Shown piece by piece: positions 33,475 through 43,281 of a DNA stretch of 64,000 nucleotides. The DNA is taken from the NCBI RefSeq assembly GCF_014648995.1, contig NZ_BMSE01000001.1, positions 1,041,968 to 1,105,967 of the forward strand. The letters are read 5' to 3'. Each line of letters begins with the position of its first letter. The first letter of the stretch is position 1. Source of the DNA: Streptomyces massasporeus (GTDB lineage Bacteria > Actinomycetota > Actinomycetes > Streptomycetales > Streptomycetaceae). The position numbers were made by a program, and so were the translations under genes. The notes beneath the pieces are model-generated. The model was not told where the DNA came from and searched no databases. It saw only the letters and a program-made list of their open reading frames with translations.

Positions 33475-34938
33475 ATGGCCCGTATCAAGGACCTGCGCGC
33501 CTACCTCGACGCCCTCGCCGAACTCGGCGACCTGCACACCGTGGACCGGTTCGTCGACCCCCACCTGGAGCTGGGCGCGATCATCCGCCGCTCCTACGAG
33601 ACCGTCGCCCCCGCGCCGCTGTTCACCAATATCAAGGGCACGGCACCCGGTCACCGGCTGCTCGGCGCTCCCGGCGCCCTGAGTTCCGCTCCCGGCCGGC
33701 CGCTGGCCCGCATCGCGCTCTCTCTCGGTCTCGACTCCGGCGCGAGCGCCCGCGACATAGTCGACGCCCTCGCCGACGCCCGCACCCGCGAGCCGGTCCC
33801 GCCCGTGCTGGTGGAAAGCGCGCCGTGCAAGCAGAACATCCTGCTGGGCGAGGACGCCTCGCTGGACCGCTTCCCGACTCCGCTGCTGCACGACGGCGAC
33901 GGCGGCCCGTATGTCAACACCTGGGGCACCATCATCGCCCGCACCCCGGACGGATCGTTCACCAACTGGTCGATCGCCCGGATCATGATGATCGACGGCA
34001 AGCACATGACCGGCCTGGTGCTGCACCCCCAGCACATCGCGTACGTGTGGCAGCAGTGGGCCGACCGCGGCGAGCCGATGCCCTTCGCCCTGGTCCAGGG
34101 CGGCGAACCGGCCCTTCCCTTCATCTCCGGCATGCCACTGCCGGACGGCGTGGAGGAGGCCGGCTACCTCGGCGCCCTGCTCGGCGAACCACTGGAGCTG
34201 GTCCAGTGCGAGACCGTCGACCTCCAGGTGCCGGCGAGCGCCGAGATCGTCATCGAGGGGCACCTGTCCGTCGAGCGCACCGGCGTCGAGGGCCCGATGG
34301 GCGAGTTCGCCGGCTACCAGCCGAGCGAGACCTCACTGCAGCCCGTCTACACCATCGAGGCCATCACCCACCGCGACGACCCGATCTGGCCGACCGTGGT
34401 CGAAGGCGAGCCCGTCGACGAGTACCACACCGCGACCGGCCTCACCCTCGCCGCCGAGGCCCTGACCGCACTGCGCTCAGTGGGCCTGCCGGTCACCTCC
34501 GCGTGGGAACCGTTCGACGCCGCCTCGCACGTGCTGGTGATCAGCGTCGCCGCCGACTGGCGCGACAAGCTCCCGGGCCTGTCCACCGGCGAGCTCACCC
34601 AGCGCATCACCGACGTCATCGACGCCCAGCGCTTCGAGTTCGTCGTGCCTCGCATCTTCGTCCTCGACGACGACGTGGACACCTCGGACACCGGGGAGCT
34701 GACGTGGGCGCTGGCCACCCGGGTGCATCCCACCGGCCGACGGATCGTCCGCGAGGGCAAGGTACTCCCGCTACTGTCCGTTTACACGCCCGAGGAACGG
34801 CATGGCTGGGCAGGCCCGAAGGTCACCTACGACGCTCTGCTTCCCTCCCTCGAGGAAGGCCGCGAGTCCCGCAGCTCCTTCCGCTTCGCCTTCCCGCAGG
34901 AAGTCCAGGCACGTGTCCTGGAGCACTGGAACGACTGA
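33475..34938 (+). CDS. UbiD-family aromatic acid decarboxylase
   Basis: A 487-residue prenyl-FMN-dependent decarboxylase. Family features: TNWSIARIMMIDGKHMTGLV (prenyl-FMN-binding region), EGPMGEFAGYQP with the active-site Glu, the PIWPTVVEGEPVDE segment, and RIFVLDDDVD. Length fits the vanillate/4-hydroxybenzoate decarboxylase group (about 475-490). It would reversibly decarboxylate a phenolic acid, for example vanillate to guaiacol. The small third subunit (VdcD, about 75 residues) of the three-gene systems is not present downstream. AAGGAAAGGA precedes the ATG. Confidence 0.92.
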   Translation: MARIKDLRAYLDALAELGDLHTVDRFVDPHLELGAIIRRSYETVAPAPLFTNIKGTAPGHRLLGAPGALSSAPGRPLARIALSLGLDSGASARDIVDALADARTREPVPPVLVESAPCKQNILLGEDASLDRFPTPLLHDGDGGPYVNTWGTIIARTPDGSFTNWSIARIMMIDGKHMTGLVLHPQHIAYVWQQWADRGEPMPFALVQGGEPALPFISGMPLPDGVEEAGYLGALLGEPLELVQCETVDLQVPASAEIVIEGHLSVERTGVEGPMGEFAGYQPSETSLQPVYTIEAITHRDDPIWPTVVEGEPVDEYHTATGLTLAAEALTALRSVGLPVTSAWEPFDAASHVLVISVAADWRDKLPGLSTGELTQRITDVIDAQRFEFVVPRIFVLDDDVDTSDTGELTWALATRVHPTGRRIVREGKVLPLLSVYTPEERHGWAGPKVTYDALLPSLEEGRESRSSFRFAFPQEVQARVLEHWND

Positions 34939-35769
34939 CCCCTGTTCCACAAGCACGAACGCAGGCCGGCCGGCCCCCGCTGCCATGCCGCTGCTCCCCA
35001 CCCCGTGCACCCCCGCCCCGCTCACCAACCCCAGAGAGGTCAGGGTTCAGAGACCGTCGACATACCACCAGCAGACGAAGAACATCCTCGCGGCTTCTCC
35101 CCTCACTTATTCTGTTCCGCCCTGGCATCGGTCTCTGTCATGGCCCACGAACTTTGCTTCACCTATGTCCCCTGCCAACTCCGAGACCCCAGGTGAGTGG
35201 CCTTCCGCTGGCACTCCCCGCCGCTCCGCGTGGGGAGCGGCTGGGGAGTTTTTCGTCGCCGCCGGGGGAGGCTCTGGGGAGTTCCGGCGGCATAAGCCGG
35301 CACCCCACCGAAAGACGCTGAAAGAAGGGTCACCGCAGGTCAGGGACTCAATGGGCAACAAATGCCCAGGTCAGCGACCCGACCCCGGGGCCTCCATGCC
35401 GAAGGTGCCCTGGAGGGTCGGGCGGGACGTGAACATACGGCCCTCTCATCTCTCGTCGCCGTATGCGCTCATGGGCACGCCACCCGTCCCCTCCCCCTGC
35501 CGGAGGTCTGGCAAAACCTCGCAAGATCGCAGGTGGGCGGTCACTTCTCGGCAGGAACCATCCCAGCCCCGCGACTACGGGCGCACCTGCCGCAAACCAC
35601 CCACCGGACACCCAACTGGCCGAATCCGGACGGTGAACGGTGGGCCCCCGTCACCGCGCGGCCACGGAGCGAGTTCGCACTTCCGCACCACAGACACTCG
35701 TGTGACACTGTCGTTCCGTCCGCCGTGCGGACCCGCTCCGCACCTTCCGTCCCCCACGAGAAGGGCGCC
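34939..35769. other. Long gene-free region with a stem-loop between direct repeats
   Basis: No gene is supported in this 830-bp stretch, apart from the gamma-glutamyltransferase remnant at 35395-35436. TGGGCA (35352-35357) and TGCCCA (35363-35368) form a small hairpin flanked by two copies of CAGGTCAG (35336-35343 and 35367-35374). GGGGAG-rich sequence occurs at 35230-35285. The region looks like a rearrangement scar. Confidence 0.4.
35395..35436 (-). pseudogene. Gamma-glutamyltransferase 5' remnant
   Basis: The minus strand carries an ATG and 14 codons, MFTSRPTLQGTFGM, almost the same as the start of the gamma-glutamyltransferase at 2899-4728 (MQFTTRPTLSGTFGM). The next codons diverge and soon reach a stop. 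It looks like the sheared-off start of a second cytosolic-type gamma-glutamyltransferase gene; the shortness limits confidence. Confidence 0.5.
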
Positions 35770-36438
35770 GTGCGTTCCCTACCTCTGCCCCTCGCCCTGA
35801 CCGCCCGTCTGTCCCCGGTGGTGGTGCTCGCCGCGGCGGGCTGGGCCCTGTCGTCCGGCCCGTTCGCCGCGCCGCAGGCCGCCGAGCACAAGCCGGCCGA
35901 GGAGAAGACCGAGACCCAGTCCGCGTCCGCCCCGTCGACGTCGACGGTGTCGAAGGCGTACTCGGCCGCGCCCGCCCCGTGCGAGAGCGTCGCCAAGAAG
36001 ACGATCGAGTCGCTGGTGCCGGGCGCCAAGACGGCCGGCAAGGAGATCCCGTCCACGGACTCGGAGCTGCGCCGCACCTGCTCCTGGAACGCGCTCAAGG
36101 GGTACGACTACCGCTGGCTCGACGTGTCCTACGAGGTCATGGAGTCGGACGACGCCGCGCAGAAGTCGTACGAGGCGCACCTCGACAAGAAGAGCGGCGG
36201 CGGAGCCGTCCCCGGTCTGGGCGACAGCGCGTACTCCGTAGTGAACCTCACCACCGAGGACAAGCAGCAGACCCGCGAGGGCGTCGTGATCGCCCGCGCC
36301 TCCAACGCGCTGGTGATGATCACCTACAACGGCAGTGACTTCGAGTCGAAGAAGGCGCCCAGCACGGACACGATCAACAAGGGTGCCATCAAGGCCGCGA
36401 AGGAAGCGGTGGCCGCGCTGGAGAGCGACAAGGGCTGA
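35770..36438 (+). CDS. Secreted or anchored protein, DUF3558-like
   Basis: A 222-residue protein with an N-terminal signal or anchor (LPLALTARLSPVVVLAAAGW), a low-complexity Glu/Ser/Thr linker, and a folded domain containing two cysteines (APCESVAKKTIESLVPGA ... RRTCSWNALKGYDYRWLDV) and a GLGDSAYSV segment. This pattern resembles DUF3558-type exported proteins of actinomycetes, whose role is unknown. GTG at 35770 is chosen because GAGAAGGG lies upstream and the signal follows at once. It converges on the permease gene. Confidence 0.7.
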   Translation: MRSLPLPLALTARLSPVVVLAAAGWALSSGPFAAPQAAEHKPAEEKTETQSASAPSTSTVSKAYSAAPAPCESVAKKTIESLVPGAKTAGKEIPSTDSELRRTCSWNALKGYDYRWLDVSYEVMESDDAAQKSYEAHLDKKSGGGAVPGLGDSAYSVVNLTTEDKQQTREGVVIARASNALVMITYNGSDFESKKAPSTDTINKGAIKAAKEAVAALESDKG

Positions 36439-36462
36439 GCGCCCTCCAGCGCGCCGCCTGCG

Positions 36463-37983
<1,521 letters not shown>

Positions 37984-38130
37984 GGGCCGGGCCAATCAGG
38001 GGAGGTGGGACGGGAAAGGCCGTGCGGTGACGCCGATGGGGGGTGCGCTCCGGGTGCGGCGGGGAGCGTCCTGGGCCCCCTTCCCGAGCCGCTGGGAAGG
38101 GGGAGTTCACAGGGGGTGGGGCGGCGGAGG

Positions 38131-39153
38131 TCAGCCGTTGACGGCCGGGATCACCCGGGATCCGTAGGCCTCGATCACGGCCTCCTGCGCGTCGTGCATG
38201 TCGTAGACGGCGAACTGGTCCACCCCGAGCGCGCGCAGCGCGTCCAGCTTCTCGATGTGCTTCTCGACCGGGCCGATGAGGCAGAACCGCTCGACGATCT
38301 CGTCGGGCACGAACTGGGCGTCGGGGTTCCCGCTGCGCCCGTGGTGGGAGTAGTCGTAGCCCTCGCGGGCCTTGATGTACTCGGTGAGTTCGTCGGGGAC
38401 GGCGGCGGAGTGCTCGCCGTACTTGGAGACGAGGTCGGCGACGTGGTTGCCGACCATGCCGCCGAACCAGCGGCACTGCTCGCGCGCGTGGGCGAGCGCC
38501 TCGGGCGAGTCGTCCTCGGTGACGTACGCCGGGGCGGCCACACAGATGGTCACCTCGGCGGGGTCCCGGCCGGCGGCGACGGCCGCGTCCTTCACGGCCT
38601 TGACCATGTACTCGGTGAGATAGAGGTCGGCCAGCTGGAGGATGAACCCGTCCGCCTCCTCGCCGGCCATCTTCAGGGCCTTGGGGCCGTACGCGGCCAT
38701 CCACACGGGCAGTTCGGCGCCCTCGCCGATCCACGGGAAGCGGACGACGGTGCCGCCGCCGAGGTCGGCCTCCCGTCCGCCGGCGAGGTCCCGGATGACC
38801 TTCATGGCCTCGCTGATCCGGGCCAGGGTGTTGGGCTTGCGGCCGGCCACGCGCATCGCGGAGTCACCGCGGCCGATGCCGCAGACCGTGCGGTTGCCGA
38901 ACATGTCGTTGAGGGTGGCGAAGGTGGAGGCGGTGACCTCCCAGGTGCGGGTGCCCGGGTTGGTCACCATCGGCCCGACCTTCAGGGTCGTGGTGTTGGC
39001 GAGGATCTGGCTGTAGATCACGAACGGTTCCTGCCACAGCACGGCGGAGTCGAAGGTCCAGCCGTAGGTGAAGCCGTTGCGTTCCGCCCGCTTCATCAGG
39101 CTGATCACCCGCGAGGCCGGCGGGTCGGCCTGCAGCACGAGTCCGAAGTCCAT
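38131..39153 (-). CDS. TIGR03842-type luciferase-like F420-dependent oxidoreductase
   Basis: A 340-residue luciferase-like oxidoreductase (LLM). Landmarks: MDFGLVLQADPPASRVISLM, NGFTYGWTFDSAVLWQEPF, VTNPGTRTWEVTASTFATLN, GIGRGDSAMRVAGRKP, and VWMAAYGPKALKMAGEEADG. It fits the F420 subgroup usually found beside hydantoinase and NCS1 transporter genes. F420 or FMN would be the hydride donor or oxidant. It starts 12 bp after the hydantoinase stop, with AGGAG before its ATG, so it belongs to the same operon. A ring-reducing or ring-oxidising step on a pyrimidine-like compound is the obvious guess, not proven. Confidence 0.85.
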   Translation of the reverse strand: MDFGLVLQADPPASRVISLMKRAERNGFTYGWTFDSAVLWQEPFVIYSQILANTTTLKVGPMVTNPGTRTWEVTASTFATLNDMFGNRTVCGIGRGDSAMRVAGRKPNTLARISEAMKVIRDLAGGREADLGGGTVVRFPWIGEGAELPVWMAAYGPKALKMAGEEADGFILQLADLYLTEYMVKAVKDAAVAAGRDPAEVTICVAAPAYVTEDDSPEALAHAREQCRWFGGMVGNHVADLVSKYGEHSAAVPDELTEYIKAREGYDYSHHGRSGNPDAQFVPDEIVERFCLIGPVEKHIEKLDALRALGVDQFAVYDMHDAQEAVIEAYGSRVIPAVNG

Positions 39154-39164
39154 CTGCGCCACTC

Positions 39165-40568
39165 CTAGTTGAGGTACTGACAGGTGGATCGCGGGGTGAA
39201 CACGCCGTGCCCGGCGTGCCCGGTGTACTCCCGCTCGGTGATGACGGGTTCGCCGCGCGAGAGGACCGTCTCGACCCGGCCGGTGGTGCGTTTGCCCTCG
39301 TACGCCGAGTAGTCGACGTTCATGTGGTGGGTCTCGGCGGACATGACCTGCTCGGCGTGCGGGTCGTAGATGACGACGTCGGCGTCGGCGCCCGGCGCGA
39401 TGGTGCCCTTCTTCGGGTAGAGGCCGAACATCCGGGCCGGGGTCGCGCAGGCGATCTCGATCCAGCGACGGCGCGAGATGTGCCCGTCGACGACCGCCTG
39501 GTGGAGGAGGTCCATACGGTTCTCCACACCCGGCAGGCCGTTGGGGATCTTGGAGAAGTCGCCGCGGCCCAGGTCCTTCTGACCGGTGAAGCAGAAGGGA
39601 CAGTGGTCGGTGGAGACGACCTGGAGGTCGTTCGTCCGCAGCCCCCGCCACAGTGCGGCCTGATGCTCCTTCGGCCTGAGCGGGGTGCTGCACACGTACT
39701 TCGCGCCCTCGAAGTCGGGCTCGGCGAGGTTGTCGGTGGACAGGAACAGGTACTGCGGGCAGGTCTCGCCGAAGACGTTCAGTCCCTCGTCGCGGGCCCG
39801 GGCGAGCTCGGCGACCGCCTCCGTCGCCGAGACGTGCACGACGTACAGGGGCGCGCCGGCCACCTGCGCGAGCTTGATGGCCCGGTGGGTGGCCTCGGCC
39901 TCCAGCAGGGCCTTGCGGACCTCGCCGTGGTAGCGCGGGTCGGTCTCGCCCCGGGCGAGTGCCTGCTCGACCAGGACGTCGATCGCGATGCCGTTCTCGG
40001 CGTGCATCATGATCAGGCCGCCGTTGTCGGCGGAGCGCTGCATGGCGCGCAGGATCTGGCCGTCGTCGCTGTAGAAGACGCCCGGGTAGGCCATGAACTG
40101 CTTGAAGGAGGTGATGCCCTCCTCGACCAGGTGGTCCATCTCCTTGAGCGTGTGCTCGTTGACGTCGGAGACGATCATGTGGAAGCCGTAGTCGATCGCG
40201 CAGTTGCCGTCGGCCTTGGCGTGCCAGGCGTCGAGGCCCTCGCGGAGGCTGTGGCCGACGCTCTGCACGGCGAAGTCGATGATCGTCGTCGTGCCGCCCC
40301 AGGCGGCGGCGCGGGTGCCGGTCTCGAAGGTGTCGGAGGCGAAGGTGCCGCCGAAGGGGAGCTCCATGTGGGTGTGGGCGTCGACGCCGCCGGGGATGAC
40401 GTACCTTCCGGTGGCGTCGATGGTGCGGTCGGCTGTGAAGGCCTCTGCGGCGGGGGTGTGGGAGGTTGCGAGGGCGGCGATTCGGCCGTCCTCGATCAGG
40501 ACGTCGGCGTGGATCTCGTCGGAGGCTGTGATGACGAGGCCGCCGCGGATCACTGTACGGCTGCTCAT
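39165..40568 (-). CDS. hydA: Dihydropyrimidinase/D-hydantoinase
   Basis: A 467-residue cyclic amidohydrolase. Metal ligands His65 and His67 are in GGVDAHTHMELPFGGT, and the carboxylated Lys156 is in GITSFKQFMAYPG. Further landmarks are PLYVVHVSATEAV and the STDHCPF metal segment. It opens the ring of dihydrouracil or 5-substituted hydantoins to give N-carbamoyl amino acids, the substrate type of the two nitrilase-fold enzymes in the same cluster. ATG reading MSSRTVIRGG chosen; a Streptomyces-type repeat lies in front of it. Confidence 0.93.
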   Translation of the reverse strand: MSSRTVIRGGLVITASDEIHADVLIEDGRIAALATSHTPAAEAFTADRTIDATGRYVIPGGVDAHTHMELPFGGTFASDTFETGTRAAAWGGTTTIIDFAVQSVGHSLREGLDAWHAKADGNCAIDYGFHMIVSDVNEHTLKEMDHLVEEGITSFKQFMAYPGVFYSDDGQILRAMQRSADNGGLIMMHAENGIAIDVLVEQALARGETDPRYHGEVRKALLEAEATHRAIKLAQVAGAPLYVVHVSATEAVAELARARDEGLNVFGETCPQYLFLSTDNLAEPDFEGAKYVCSTPLRPKEHQAALWRGLRTNDLQVVSTDHCPFCFTGQKDLGRGDFSKIPNGLPGVENRMDLLHQAVVDGHISRRRWIEIACATPARMFGLYPKKGTIAPGADADVVIYDPHAEQVMSAETHHMNVDYSAYEGKRTTGRVETVLSRGEPVITEREYTGHAGHGVFTPRSTCQYLN

Positions 40569-40595
40569 GTCGTGGTCGCTCCTCGCTGTGGTTCG

Positions 40596-40668
40596 GTGCG
40601 GGCTGTATGTGGCTGGTCGCGGCCGCGCGGCGGTAGCCGCATATCGACTACAGCCCCGCGCCCCTGAG
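40596..40668 (-). repeat. Streptomyces-type intergenic repeat, copy 1
   Basis: On the minus strand the stretch begins TCAGGGGCGCGGGGCTGTAG and goes on through CGATATGCGGCTACCGCC to GCGACCAGCC. Sequences of the form GGGGCGCGGGG ... GCGACCAGCC are very common between Streptomyces genes and contain a GC-rich stem. Here it lies between the nitrilase and hydantoinase genes of one operon, where it may act as a processing or attenuation hairpin. A related copy follows the clpC-like gene. Confidence 0.6.
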
Positions 40669-40689
40669 GGCACGTCCCCCGCGGACTCC

Positions 40690-41532
40690 TCACGGTGCCG
40701 TCAGTGGTCCGTACGCCCCCGGTGCGCGGTCCCGGTAGAACTGCCAGCGGTCGCGGACCTCGCGGAGTTTGGCCATGTCCAGGTCGCGGACGACCAGTTC
40801 GGGCTCCTTGTCGCTCGCCACCTCGCCGACGAACTGGGCCTCGGGGTCCACGAAGTACGAGGTGCCGTAGAAGTCGTTGTCGCCGTACTCCTCGACGCCG
40901 ACCCGGTTGATCGCGCCGACGAAGTACTCGTTGGCGACGGCCGCCGCCGGCTGTTCCAGCTGCCAGAGGTAGCCGGACAGGCCGCGGGAGGTGGCGGACG
41001 GGTTGAAGACGATCTCGGCACCCGCGAGGCCGAGTGCGCGCCAGCCCTCCGGGAAGTGACGGTCGTAGCAGATGTAGACGCCGACACGGCCGACCTTCGT
41101 GTCGAAGACGGGCCAGCCGCTGTTGCCGGGGCGGAAGTAGAACTTCTCCCAGAAGCCCCTGACCTGGGGGATGTGGGTCTTGCGGTACTTGCCGAGGTAG
41201 GAGCCGTCCGCGTCGATCACGGCGGCGGTGTTGTAGAGGACGCCGGGCTGCTCCTCCTCGTACATCGGCAGCACCAGGACGATGCCCAGTTCCTTCGCGA
41301 GGGCCTGGAAGCGGCGGACGATGGGGCCCTCGGGGATCTGCTCGGCGTACTCGTAGAAGGCCGGATCCTGGACCTGGCAGAAGTACGGTCCGTAGAACAG
41401 CTCCTGGAAGCACAGGACTTGAGCGCCCTGCGCGGCGGCGTCGCGGGCCGCCTGTTCGTGGACCTGGATCATCGATTCCTTGTCGCCCGTCCAGGCGGTC
41501 TGGAAGACGGCGGCGCGGATCACTCGGCTCAT
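40690..41532 (-). CDS. Nitrilase-superfamily beta-ureidopropionase-like amidohydrolase (paralogue 1)
   Basis: A 280-residue carbon-nitrogen hydrolase with the catalytic triad Glu44 (CFQELF), Lys118 (KYRKTHIPQ) and Cys155 (VYICYDRHFPEG). The EEYGDNDFYGTSYFVDP segment is typical of N-carbamoyl-beta-alanine amidohydrolases. It removes the carbamoyl group from the ring-opened product of the hydantoinase, giving an amino acid, CO2 and ammonia. It aligns with the paralogue at 44565 without gaps over the catalytic part and has the same length. Confidence 0.92.
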   Translation of the reverse strand: MSRVIRAAVFQTAWTGDKESMIQVHEQAARDAAAQGAQVLCFQELFYGPYFCQVQDPAFYEYAEQIPEGPIVRRFQALAKELGIVLVLPMYEEEQPGVLYNTAAVIDADGSYLGKYRKTHIPQVRGFWEKFYFRPGNSGWPVFDTKVGRVGVYICYDRHFPEGWRALGLAGAEIVFNPSATSRGLSGYLWQLEQPAAAVANEYFVGAINRVGVEEYGDNDFYGTSYFVDPEAQFVGEVASDKEPELVVRDLDMAKLREVRDRWQFYRDRAPGAYGPLTAP

Positions 41533-41687
41533 CGGGACCTCCGGTCGCTCGGTGTGCCGTGAGCCTAGGGAGGGCGAGGGGCGTCTTTGAGTTGCAGCGT
41601 GTCACGTCCGAGGGCGTGCGGCGTGCCACCGTGTCACTCTTTCGTGGACCCATGTTTCACCGCCGTTTTCCCAGGTGGTTGCAGGTT

Positions 41688-43253
41688 TCACTGTTGTTGC
41701 GCGTCGTGCGCGAGGAGTGCGATGTGCACCGAGGCGGCCTGCTCGAAGTCGTCGAGGTTCACCCCGAGGCGGACCTGTATGGACTCCAGGCGGCGGTAGA
41801 GGGCCGGCCGGGAGACGTGGTGGAGCTGGGCGGTGCGGGATTTGTTGCGGCCGGTGGCGAGGTAGGTGCGCAGGACCGACAGCAGGTCCTCGTCGGTCTC
41901 GCGCAGCAGCCCGTCCAGCTCCCGCTCCGCGAACGACTGCACGTGCGGGTCGTCGCGCAGCAGCCGGACCAGGCCCCGCAGATGGACGTCCTTCAGGCGT
42001 ACGACCGGCGGGAGGTCGAGGACGGCGGAGGAGTCGGCGACGGCGTCCGCGACGTGCTGGGCCTCGCGCAGTCCGGTGGGTACGTCGTCCCAGGCGGCGC
42101 GGGGTTCGGCCGCCGCCACGACCGGGTGGTCCGGGCCGGTCTCGGTGCGCAGCCGGGTCGCGAAGTGCGCGGCGAGAGCGCCCGCGTCCTGGTCCCGGGG
42201 CAGGCTGAGCAGCACGGCGGTGGCACCGTCGGCGAGTTCGGCGACCAGCCCGGGCAGGCCCAGCAGCCGCAGGAGCCGTTCGAGGCGGGCCGGGTCGCCG
42301 TCGCGGACGACCAGCGGCACGAAGGTGCGCCGGTTTACCGGCAGCCCGGCCGCGCGGGCCCGGGGCAGCAGTTGCCGTGCCGGTACGACGCCGCTGACCA
42401 GGTCGGTGAGCAGGCTCTGCGCCGACTGCTCCTCCCAGGAGCACGCGGCGCCGCCACCGAGCATGCGGTGCAGGACAAGGGCCTCGGCGGCGCGGTCGGC
42501 CAGCAGCCGTCCGGTGGCGGTGTCGCCGCGGTAGCCGCACAGCACGATCCGGCCCCAGCGCTCCCCGCGCCCGCCCAGTTCGGCCCGGATCCAGCCGTCG
42601 CCCTCGGTTCCGCCGGCCTGCCGGGCGATGCGCTCCCAGTCGCGCAGCACGTCGTCCACCGCGGGCCGCTCCCCCGCCGTGCCGAGGACGCGGTGGGCGA
42701 GGTTGGTGACGACGACCGGGCAGGCGCTGTGCCGGGCGACCTCGTCGAGCAGGCGTTGCAGCGGGGCGCCGGCGGTGATGAGGGCGGTGAGTTCGGTGCG
42801 GACGGCCTCGGAGAGGCTGACGGCGGCGAACTTGCGGCGCACCAGCCGCGACTGGACCTCCTCGGTCAGTTCGGCGAAGGGGAACGGCCGGTGCAGGACC
42901 ACCATGGGCAATCCGCACCGCTCGGCCGCCCGGCGCATCACGTCCGGCGCCGCGGGGAAGGCGCGGCCGAGTCCGAGGACGACGGCGGCGGCCTCCGCGC
43001 GGTGCAGCGACCGGACGTACTCGGCCTGCTTGTCCTCGTCGCCTGCGAGCAGCACACCGGTGGTGAGGACCATCTCGCCGCCGGTGAGCATCACTCCGAC
43101 GTCGGCGGCCTCGGCGACGTGCACCCAGCGCACCGGCCGGTCGAGGTGGCTCGCGCCGGCCACCACCTCGGGCTCCCCGGCGAGCACCCGCTCCAGGGTG
43201 AGGACCTGCCGCACCGACAGCGCGGGCTCCAGGGAATCCAGGGTGATGGTCAT
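41688..43253 (-). CDS. PucR-family transcriptional regulator
   Basis: A 521-residue regulator: N-terminal PucR domain (SVRQVLTLERVLAGEPEVVA ... RPVRWVHVAEAADVGVMLTG), a central GGDEF-like part, and the C-terminal HTH_30 (YLATGRNKSRTAQLHHVSRP, then ALYRRLESI). PucR proteins activate purine or related nitrogen-compound catabolism in response to a pathway metabolite. Lying inside the cluster and on the same strand, it is very probably the cluster's own regulator. The start ATG reads MTITLDSLEPALSV. Confidence 0.92.
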   Translation of the reverse strand: MTITLDSLEPALSVRQVLTLERVLAGEPEVVAGASHLDRPVRWVHVAEAADVGVMLTGGEMVLTTGVLLAGDEDKQAEYVRSLHRAEAAAVVLGLGRAFPAAPDVMRRAAERCGLPMVVLHRPFPFAELTEEVQSRLVRRKFAAVSLSEAVRTELTALITAGAPLQRLLDEVARHSACPVVVTNLAHRVLGTAGERPAVDDVLRDWERIARQAGGTEGDGWIRAELGGRGERWGRIVLCGYRGDTATGRLLADRAAEALVLHRMLGGGAACSWEEQSAQSLLTDLVSGVVPARQLLPRARAAGLPVNRRTFVPLVVRDGDPARLERLLRLLGLPGLVAELADGATAVLLSLPRDQDAGALAAHFATRLRTETGPDHPVVAAAEPRAAWDDVPTGLREAQHVADAVADSSAVLDLPPVVRLKDVHLRGLVRLLRDDPHVQSFAERELDGLLRETDEDLLSVLRTYLATGRNKSRTAQLHHVSRPALYRRLESIQVRLGVNLDDFEQAASVHIALLAHDAQQQ

Positions 43254-43281
43254 GGCGCCGTATCCCTTGCTCAGTGCACTG

